From Symbiodinium natans (lineage: Eukaryota; Sar; Dinophyceae; Suessiales; Symbiodiniaceae): 62,000 bases of DNA. The translations under genes were made by a program, and so were the position numbers. The notes below the pieces were generated by a model, which was not told the DNA's origin, searched no databases, and saw only the letters and a program-made list of their open reading frames with translations. Of this stretch, positions 47,172 through 54,122 are shown one piece after another (position 1 is the first letter of the stretch; every line of letters starts with the position of its first letter). The stretch lies in assembly GCA_905221605.1 (NCBI GenBank), contig CAJNDS010002099.1, forward strand, positions 375,001-437,000, written 5' to 3'.

Positions 47172-47375
47172 TAGGATTTAAGGTTTAGGGGTTTAGGGGT
47201 TTAGGGGTTTAGGGGTTTAGGGGTTTAGGGGTTTAGGGGTTTAGGGGTTTAGGGGTTTAGGGGTTTAGGGGTTTTGGGGTTGAGGGGTTTAGGGGTTTAG
47301 GGGTTTAGGGGTTTAGGGGTTTAGGGGTTTAGGGGTTTTTGGGGTTTAGGGGTTTAGGGGTTTTGGGGGTTTGGG
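47172..47375. repeat. TTTAGGGG octamer array
   Basis: About 22 units of TTTAGGGG. Confidence 0.95.
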
Positions 47376-47382
47376 GTTGGGA

Positions 47383-47466
47383 GTGGCTCCGTTTGTCCCT
47401 CGAACTTCCCATTGAATGTGCCCGCCTGCTCCAAGTAGCTGCGCAGGGTGGCGAGCAACTCTTCAC
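47383..47466 (-). CDS. Exon (EELLATLRSYLEQAGTFNGK)
   Basis: Acceptor CCACCCAG|GT; frame EELLATLRSYLEQAGTFNGK, FEGQTEPLP, running into the octamer array. Confidence 0.65.
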
Positions 47467-47493
47467 CTGGGTGGGCGAAAATAATTTAGGGGC

Positions 47494-47582
47494 CTAAATG
47501 ATTAGAATAGAATTTTTGGGGGGTTTTATCGTGTAATTACAAAGGGACTATAAGGAAACACCATCAGTAGTTATTCCCACCC
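47494..47582. mobile_element. Family E element, copy 3
   Basis: GATTAGAATAGAATTTTTGG start, AATTACAAAGGGACTATAAGG core, AGTAGTTATTCCCAC end. Confidence 0.6.
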
Positions 47583-48026
47583 CCATATTACGGCTTCCGG
47601 GGTTTTAACGATTGGGATGATGGCGGGTGTGAGGCTCAGGCGGTGCTGAAAGCCTATTATCTGGGCCTGTCTGTTCGCTTGGGTTTCAGGGAAGGGTACA
47701 CCTGGGAAGATCAGTATAATGATAACAATCATAATAAGCATAATATGCACTTAGAACGAATAATGCAAGTAACGCGTGGGAATACTGGTAATAATGGGGA
47801 TATCCGTAATATCAGTACTATTCTCAATCAACATATCGAAAACTAATAATATCACACATGTTTAGAACAATAATCATCCCCTTATCAAGCTCCATATCTG
47901 CTTCTCGGACTCCGGAAGCTACCCTACAGGGTTTAGGGTTTAGGGATTAGGGATTGGGGTTTAGGGATTAGGTTTAGGGTTTAGGGTTTGCCATTTAGGG
48001 TTTGGGGTTTAGGGTTTAGGGTTTAC

Positions 48027-48160
48027 CTTGCACTAACGGAAATTGCCCACGATTCCGAAGCCGCTCTTCTCTGTTCATCCATGAGGCGCTGCGCGGAGGG
48101 GCTTGGCTCGCCCATCATCTGCAGAATGTCCGGAAACTTCGTCTTGATGGTGGAGTAGGC
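48027..48160 (-). CDS. Exon downstream of a family A element (AYSTIKTKFPDILQMMGEPS)
   Basis: Acceptor CTACTAAG|GCC is the element's terminal repeat. 134 nt read AYSTIKTKFPDILQMMGEPS, PSAQRLMDEQRRAASESWAI, SVSA; donor AG|GTAAAC. Helical. Confidence 0.75.
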
Positions 48161-48266
48161 CTTAGTAGCCCAGTAACCATATAATAAGGGCACCCTTTTG
48201 GGGTTGGCTACTTTCTAAGAGCCCAGAACCAAAAAAAAAGGTAAAGGGTACCACTGGCCTGCCAAG
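48161..48266. mobile_element. Family A element forming an intron, copy 3
   Basis: CTTAGTAGCCCAGT / ACTGGCCTGCCAAG ends, 106 bp. It fills the whole gap between exons 48265-48376 and 48027-48160. Its donor side reads TTGGCAGG, a GC version of the GTAG in the copy at 18913. Confidence 0.75.
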
Positions 48267-48376
48267 AGGCTTGGCCGATGTGGAACCATGGCGCGTAGCT
48301 GGTCCCACTCATGAGGTAGCCTGGGACATCCATGGCCATGGCAGCCAACTCAAGGCAAATGGCATGTACACACATC
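48265..48376 (-). CDS. Exon upstream of the family A intron (AMAMDVPGYLMSGTSYAPWF)
   Basis: Acceptor ACGTCCAG|G; frame MCVHAICLELAAMAMDVPGY, LMSGTSYAPWFHIGQAS. A phase-0 junction gives GQAS-AYSTIK. Confidence 0.75.
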
Positions 48377-48809
48377 CTGGACGTCCCTGAGTCCCTCGGC
48401 CCTAAACCCTAAACCCTAAACCCTAAACCCCAAAAATCATGTCGGGAAGACCTGGACTTTGGGCTTCAGAGGCAAGGTTCAGAAGGCCCTTCGGTTGTTC
48501 TCGACATACTTACCCCTACCAGGCTGGTGCTTCGAGAGCATTTTTGGGATCTAGGGTGTAGCAGGGTTTAGAGTTTAGGGTTTAGGGTTTCGGGTTGGGG
48601 TTTGGGTTTAGGGTTTAGGGTTGAGAGGATCTAGGGTGTAGTAGGGAGTCCTTAGGATAAGGATTCAAGGTTTCGGCTTCAGGCCGAGTCACAACTGGCC
48701 CCGCAAAAAAAAAAAAAAAACACGTCTCATTGAACACGAGGATGGCCCTTAAAACCATCTAACAATTTTTTCGACATGTGATCCTCTTAGACCCAAGAAG
48801 GGGACATGT

Positions 48810-48908
48810 GGTCAGTTCTCAAAATGGTCGTCCCTTTTTGGGTACCCGCAATATTAGGGGCGACCTTCTAATAGTAACCCCAAAAGGGACATTAATTTAG
48901 AGAAGTGA
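48810..48908. mobile_element. Family G inverted-repeat element
   Basis: GGTCAGTTCTCAAAAT start and TTAGAGAAGTGACC end, inner TCCCTTTTTGGG / CCCAAAAGGGA. Its right end supplies the donor CCAG|GTCAC of exon 48910-49018. Confidence 0.65.
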
Positions 48909-48909
48909 C

Positions 48910-49018
48910 CTGGAAAAATACACACCCAGAAGGAAAGCGCCACACGACAGTATCCAACCTGCACTGCACAAGACTCCAACATGCAACGCACTCCTTCAAG
49001 CCAGGCACCCTTAATCTC
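48910..49018 (-). CDS. Exon between a telomeric acceptor and a family G donor
   Basis: In sense (CCCTAAA)n CAG|GAGATT, then frame IKGAWLEGVRCMLESCAVQV, GYCRVALSFWVCIFP, then CCAG|GTCACTTCTC from the family G terminus. Both splice sites derive from repetitive DNA. Confidence 0.7.
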
Positions 49019-49022
49019 CTGT

Positions 49023-49098
49023 TTAGGGTTTAGGGTTTAGGGTTTTGGGTTTTGGGTTTAGGGTTTAGGGTTTCGGGTTTAGGGTTTAGGGTTTAGGG
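49023..49098. repeat. TTTAGGG array
   Basis: G-strand array with TTTTGGG and TTTCGGG variants between two exons. Confidence 0.9.
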
Positions 49099-49099
49099 C

Positions 49100-49208
49100 C
49101 CCTGCGGCCTGACAGGTTCACATCCATGACGAAGTCGCGGGCCAAGTACTCGGTGTTCAAGATCACACGCCTGGCCGAGTCCTTGCCGTGCTCCGTGGGC
49201 CTCAGCCG
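49100..49208 (-). CDS. Exon (LRPTEHGKDSARRVILNTEY)
   Basis: Acceptor CCTAGCAG|CGG; frame RLRPTEHGKDSARRVILNTE, YLARDFVMDVNLSGRR; the donor is at the edge of GGCCCTAAACC. Confidence 0.7.
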
Positions 49209-49674
49209 CTGCTAGGGGGGCAGAGGGGTTTAGGGTTTAGGGTTTCGGATTTCCAGCCCCTGTTTTGTTCCCCCCCCTCCTCGGTGTTGGGTTGCTCGAT
49301 TCTTTAACTCGCCCAGTCTACTCTTCGCCCTATCACCCGTATCCCACCCCAGGTTATTTCCAGAGTGTCCCGGAATGCCCAACCCCGGAGTATCCCCAAA
49401 GAGTCCCTGGAGGGCCAACCCGGAGAGTGGGGATGATCGACGGAAAGCAAGTTTGTAATATACGGCACCTGTTTTGCCATGGGAATGCCTACCGACAAAA
49501 ACTACGGAACTTGTTTTGGCTTTAGGCTTTAGGGTATAGGGTTCAGGGTTTTGGGTTTTGGGTTTAGGGTTCAGGGTTTAGGGTTTAACCCCTCCGAGGT
49601 TAAGGCCAGCAGCTGTTCAGAACCCGCCTCTCCCTCCACTTGCCTCACCCCCCCCCGCCCCCGCTAAACAAAAA

Positions 49675-49788
49675 AACCCTAAACCCTAACCCTAAACCCT
49701 GAACCCTGAACCCTAAACCCTAAACCCTAAACCCTCAACCCTAAACCCTGAACCCTAAACCCTAAACCCTAAACCCTAAACCCTAGCT
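49675..49788. repeat. CCCTAAA array
   Basis: C-strand array. The adjacent segment 49790-49870 holds a minus exon frame GLLLARLANKIEALPLLGPS then TAG. Confidence 0.95.
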
Positions 49789-49789
49789 A

Positions 49790-49858
49790 GGTCCCAGCAG
49801 CGGCAGCGCCTCAATCTTGTTGGCCAACCGAGCGAGAAGGAGGCCTCCTCAAATTGTG
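49790..49858 (-). CDS. Putative exon (LLARLANKIEALPLLGPS)
   Basis: Frame GLLLARLANKIEALPLLGPS ending at TAG beside CCCTAAA; a G-strand array (49888-50097) lies on the other side. Confidence 0.5.
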
Positions 49859-49887
49859 AGGTTTCTGGGCTCATGGGTTTAGGGGAA

Positions 49888-50097
49888 AAGGTCTAGGGTT
49901 TAGGGTTTAGGGTTTAGGGTTTTAGGGTTTAGGGTTTAGGGTTTAGGGTTTAGGGTTTAGGGTTTAGGGTTTAGGGTTTAGGGTTTAGGGGTTTAGGGTT
50001 TAGGGTTTAGGGTTTAGGGTTTAGGGTTTAGGGTTTAGGGTTTAGGGTTTAGGGTTTAGGGTTTAGGGTTTAGGGTTTAGGGTTTAGGGTTTAGGGT
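49888..50097. repeat. Long TTTAGGG array
   Basis: About 29 near-perfect units. Confidence 0.95.
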
Positions 50098-50109
50098 GTT
50101 GGAGCCTTA

Positions 50110-50207
50110 CACAATATAAGGGTCGGAAAAAATTCTCATACTAGTCCCTTATGGTCCCTTTAGGATTATAGTACAATAACCCCCAAGCCCTATTCAAAAT
50201 ATTAAGG
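50110..50207. mobile_element. Family E element, inverted copy
   Basis: Reverse-orientation match to the other family E copies (CCCTTATGGTCCCTTTAGG, AATAACCCCCAAGCCC). The next 350 bp (50210-50560) is pyrimidine-rich with a CA repeat and no firm exon. Confidence 0.55.
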
Positions 50208-50670
50208 CCCAATATTATCAATCTCCCTTTGTTGTTTCTTTCTTTTTATCTTGCTGCCTTGTTGCCATGCTTGCTTTCCTGCCCTCTCTTCCTCCTGCAT
50301 GCTTCTTCATTTCTGTTCCCTCCCGCCCCCAACAAAAACAGACCAAAATAACAAGTCTATCACCATCATCTATTATCCACGCTGATTTTACACTGGCTAT
50401 TGCAATCACAGTGCGTTTGAGCTTTGCGTTCTTTTTCATCTGACTTTTTTTTTTGGGGGGGGTTTTGTCGGGGCTTGAGGGACCTAGGCCTAGAGGTCTC
50501 GGAGACGGCGCACACACACACACACACACAGGAGTGGGCAGGCCTAGTGCTTCTGCTCTCAAAGTGGCTCGAAAGCATTATGACCCCTGAGCGGGGGTGG
50601 CTTTGGGTTTAGGGTTTCGGGTTACCCTAAACCCTAAACCCTAAACCCTAAACCCTAAACCCTTAGGGGC

Positions 50671-50789
50671 TCACTGTCTTGGATTTCGGGCCGAGTAGCG
50701 ATGCGCAGAGGGGCAGGTGGACCAGGTGTTCATGACGTTCGCGGCATCGAAGAGCTTGAAGTCCACGGCCTCAAGAAGGCGACGAGCGG
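50671..50789 (-). CDS. Exon (LLEAVDFKLFDAANVMNTWS)
   Basis: Frame ARRLLEAVDFKLFDAANVMN, TWSTCPSAHRYSARNPRQ, TGA at 50671-50673. The acceptor may instead be CTTGAG|GCC. It is the most upstream firm exon of the minus-strand block. Confidence 0.65.
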
Positions 50790-50999
50790 TTAGGGTTTAG
50801 GGTTTAAGGTTTAGGGTTTAGGGTTTAGGGTTTAGGGTTTAGGGCGTGCCAGACGGGAGCGCGCTTTGGGAGCGCGCGGTAGTCTGCAGACCTACCCACC
50901 CCAAGACCGCCCACTTACAACTCTCAAGGAGTTAAGACCTTTTATTTTTTACAAAGCATCACATGAGTCAGCACTCACACCCTTTTTGGGGATTTCCAC

Positions 51000-51410
51000 A
51001 AGGTGCGTGGACCAGGCGCAAAGCTGCAGCAGACGGAAACGAGGCAGGGTCCGTGAAGACAGCTTGGGTTGGCGCGAAGGGGCTAAGGGATGGGCCAGGA
51101 ACAGAGAAAGGCAGCGAGGCTTGGTTGGCGCGAAGGGGCTCCAGCCAGGAAGAACACACAGCGAACAGCTTGGGTTAACCAAAAAAACAGTAAAACAGGG
51201 CTGGTAGCTTGGCTTGGCGCGAACGGGGTAAGGTGGGGTGCCGAACCAGGGTCAGGACCAGGCACAAAGTTGCAGCAAACGGAAGCGAAACAGGACAGAT
51301 TGGGTTGGCGCGAAGGGGCTAAAGCCAGAGGGAGAGCCCCGAAACAGGACACAAACTGGTGCGCGCACAGCTTGGCTTGGCGCAAGGGGGTAAGATGACT
51401 CGAACAGGCC
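51000..51410. repeat. Degenerate GCTTGGnTTGGCGCGAAGGGG repeats
   Basis: The phrase CTTGGGTTGGCGCGAAGGGG recurs at about 51062, 51121, 51208, 51300 and 51371, interspersed with CCAGGAACAG/AAACAGGACA phrases. No gene called; lies in the strand-switch zone. Confidence 0.7.
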
Positions 51411-51605
51411 AGAGGCCAGGGTCAGGGCCGCAAAACCAGTCAGGGCAGAGGGTCAGGTCAGGGAGGGCCAGGGAGGGCCAGGGCCAGGGTTGGGGCAGGC
51501 CCAAGGGCCCTAGCCAAGGGCCAGGGCCAGGGCCAGGGCCACACCCAGGGCCACGGCCAGGGCCAGGGCCAGGCCAGGGCCAGGGCAGGGCCAGGCCAGA
51601 AAAGC
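51410..51605. repeat. GGGCCA hexamer-type repeat
   Basis: Alternating AGGGCC/GGGCCAGGGCCA, very GC-rich; PGPGPG and QGQGQG ORFs are artefacts. Confidence 0.9.
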
Positions 51606-52121
51606 CTTTTGACCAGAGCCCTGCCTGCCCCAACAAAACGGCCCCTGGTCCCCTCAGCCCAGCGGACGGGGGTGATGGACCAGGGGTCTCAAGGGGCCGT
51701 CCCAGGGGGCCCTCCAATGCAGGACCCAACCATGTGCGCGGACAGCTTCGGTTCAGGGTAATGTAATATAATACAGTGACAACTGCTGACTCGGCCTGTG
51801 CCTGCCTGGAGGGTAAGCCAGCCTGGAGGCCAGCTCGGTCGCCCGGTTGGGGCTCTCTCGCAGGGTCTCACTGAGCGCTCGACCAGCGCCCGCCTACCCC
51901 AAAAGACAAGAGAGTGGGGTGGCGGGCGGGTTTAGGGTTTAGGGTTTAGGGTTTAGGGTTTAGGGTTTAGGGTTTAGGGTTTAGGGTTCAGCATCTCAAG
52001 TTCGAGCATTTACTAGGCCAGCAGTGTGTGTAGGCAACGGAAAAAAACCCACCCGCCCAAAGAATCCCATAACATTAAGAAAATAAAAAGTTTTTCTTAA
52101 TTTCTAGTCCGACGCACCCAT

Positions 52122-52500
52122 GCCGTAACGTCTCACCCCTTCCAAGCACATCGCCCCCCGATAACCAAGACCTGGAATCATGCATTTTCACTGTCACTCG
52201 TAACGTCTCACCCCTTCCAAGCACATCACCCCCCGATAAGCAAGACCTGGAATCATGCATTTTCACTCGTAACGCCTCACCCCTTCCAAGCACATCACCC
52301 CCCGATAAGCAAGACCTGGAATCATGCTTGGAAGGGGTGAGATGTTACGAGTGAAAGTGCATGATTCCAGGTCTTGCTTATCGGGGGGTGATGTGCTTGG
52401 ATGATGTGCTTGGAAGGGATGAGACGTTACGAGTGAAAATACATGATTCCAGGTCTTGCTTATCGGGGGGTGATGTGCTTGGAAGGGGTGAGGCGTTACG
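52122..52500. repeat. Inverted 70-bp repeats within the foldback element
   Basis: Three direct copies containing CACCCCTTCCAAGCACATCA and GCAAGACCTGGAATCATGCA, then two inverted copies. The turn is near 52326, giving a near-perfect long palindrome. Confidence 0.85.
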
Positions 52501-52877
52501 ACGGGTGGGACGGGGGGGGGTGGCGGGGGCCCTAAACCCACGGTTTAAAAGCCCCTGTCGGTGAAGGCTCGGTTTTCGTCGAAAATCCGGAAAACGAGAG
52601 GCCACCCAGAACGCGTCGATTTCAGTACAGTAAAAAAACGGCCGTTTTACTGGGCAAGGTCGCCGTTTTACTGGGCAAGGTCGATTTTGGTCAAAAAAAC
52701 GGCGACCTTGCCCAGTAAAACGGCGACCTTCGGTCACAAAATCGACCTTGCCCAGTAAAACGGCGACCTTGCCCAGTAAAAGTAAAACAACGTTTTACTG
52801 GGCAAGGTCGCCGTTTTACTGGGCAAGGTCACCGTTTTACGGGGCAAGGTCGATTACTGGGCAAGGTTCGACCAAAA

Positions 52878-53740
52878 CCCTAAACCTCTCTTTCATATAT
52901 ATTTTAAATGTTAAGGAGTTACTGGGCAAGGTCGCCGTTTTACTGGGCAAGGTCGCCGTTTTACTGGGTAAGGTCGCCGTTTTACTGGGCAAGGTCAGTT
53001 CGGTCAAAAAAATCGACCTTGCCCAGTAAAACGGCGACCTTGCCCAGTAAAACGGCGACCTTGCCCAGTAAAACGGCAACCTTGCCCAGTAAAACGGCGA
53101 CCTTCCGCCCCTGCCCAGTAAAAATGCGACCTTGGACCCCGAAGGTCGCCGTTTTACTGGGCAAGGTCGCCGTTTCATGGGCAAGGTCGATTTTTTGACC
53201 AAAATCGACCTTGCCCAGTAAAAACGGCGACCTTGCCCAGTAAAACGGCGAACTTGCCCAGTAAAACGGCGACCTTCGGGGCCGAAGGTAGCATTTTTAC
53301 TGGGCAGGGGGGGGTGTCCGAAGGTCGCCGTTTTACTGGGCAAGGTCGCCGTTTTACTGGGCAAGGTCGCCGTTTTACTGGGCAAGGTCGCCGTTTTACT
53401 GGGCAAGGTCGATTTTGGTCAAAACATCGACCTTGCCCAGTAAAACGGCGACCTTGCCCAGTAAAACGGCGACCTTCGGGGTCCAAGGTCGTATTTTTAC
53501 TGGGCAGGGGCGGAAGGTCGCCGATTTACTGGGCAAGGTCGCCGTTTTACTGGGCAAGGTCGCCGTTTTACTGGGCAAGGTCGATTTTTTTGACCGAACT
53601 GACCTTGCCCAGTAAAACGGCGACCTTGCCCAGTAAAACGGCGACCTTGCACAGTAAAACGGCGACCTTGCCCAGTAAAACGGCGACCTTGCCCAGTAAC
53701 TCCTTAACATTTAAATTATATATGAAAGAGAGGTTTAGGG
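52878..53740. repeat. Nested palindrome with 47-bp termini
   Basis: CCTAAACCTCTCTTTCATAT at 52879-52898 is the inverse of the right end at 53720-53739, so 52878-53740 alone is a complete foldback unit inside the larger one. Confidence 0.8.
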
Positions 53741-53848
53741 TTTAGGGTTTAGGGTTTAGGGTTTAGGGTTTAGGGTTTAGGGTTTAGGGTTTAGGGTTTA
53801 GGGTTTAGGGTTTAGGGTTTAGGGTTTAGGGTTTAGGGTTTAGGGTTT
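53733..53848. repeat. TTTAGGG array, last telomeric array before the + strand gene
   Basis: About 16 canonical units; none occur from here to 62000. Confidence 0.95.
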
Positions 53849-54122
53849 AGGGTGCGGAGCTGCAGTTGGTATTGTAGAAAGGAGTTGGTGTTGGAAGTTG
53901 AAGGGTCAATGTACCTGCTAATCTTCATGGCTCAAGACTGGGCCATGCGCCTGGTAACAAAAAGAAGTTTTGAGTTCCTGTTGTTTGCTGGTTGGTTCAG
54001 GGTGAAATCTCTGGCGACTGTTGGGGTTGGTTTCCTTTCCCTTTCGGTTGCCCCCGTAGGTTATGAGCCCAAATTAGGTTCCCTGCGGTCTGTGTTTCGG
54101 CTTTAGGGTGATAGTTGAAGCC
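53849..54122 (+). promoter_or_regulatory. 5' region of the CCCH gene with possible trans-splice acceptor
   Basis: 274 nt of unique sequence between the last array and the start codon. TTTCGGCTTTAG ends at 54106, 16 nt before the ATG at 54123 (context GCCATGG), and could be a spliced-leader acceptor if the organism is a dinoflagellate. An 84-codon frame here is open but unsupported. Confidence 0.35.

Larger units (their letters stand above)
51984..53740. mobile_element. Foldback element, long copy (1.76 kb)
   Basis: Left end GGGTTCAGCATCTCAAG and CCACCCGCCCAAAGAATCCC as in 44051-44517. Next, a palindromic block of 70-bp units (52122-52500). Then about 40 copies of ACCTTGCCCAGTAAAACGGCG in alternating orientation (52635-53700), and right end TTAACATTTAAATTATATAT then GAAAGAGAGG. 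Bounded by TTTAGGG arrays on both sides. No transposase gene; the heptapeptide-repeat ORFs are artefacts. Confidence 0.75.

Noticed and set aside
560-50800. Ciliate-type scrambled germline segments capped by telomeres
   Set aside because: The C-exon-G layout resembles capped fragments, but exons share one strand and order (FkbM motifs are co-linear), and TTTAGGG is not a ciliate telomere.
51984-53740. CRISPR array
   Set aside because: The 21-bp units flip orientation, spacers are not unique, no cas genes are present and the context is eukaryotic.
52560-53745. Several 60-190-codon ORFs with KTATLPS or LLGKVAV repeats
   Set aside because: A 21-bp unit is seven codons, so all frames stay open; the palindromic DNA explains them.
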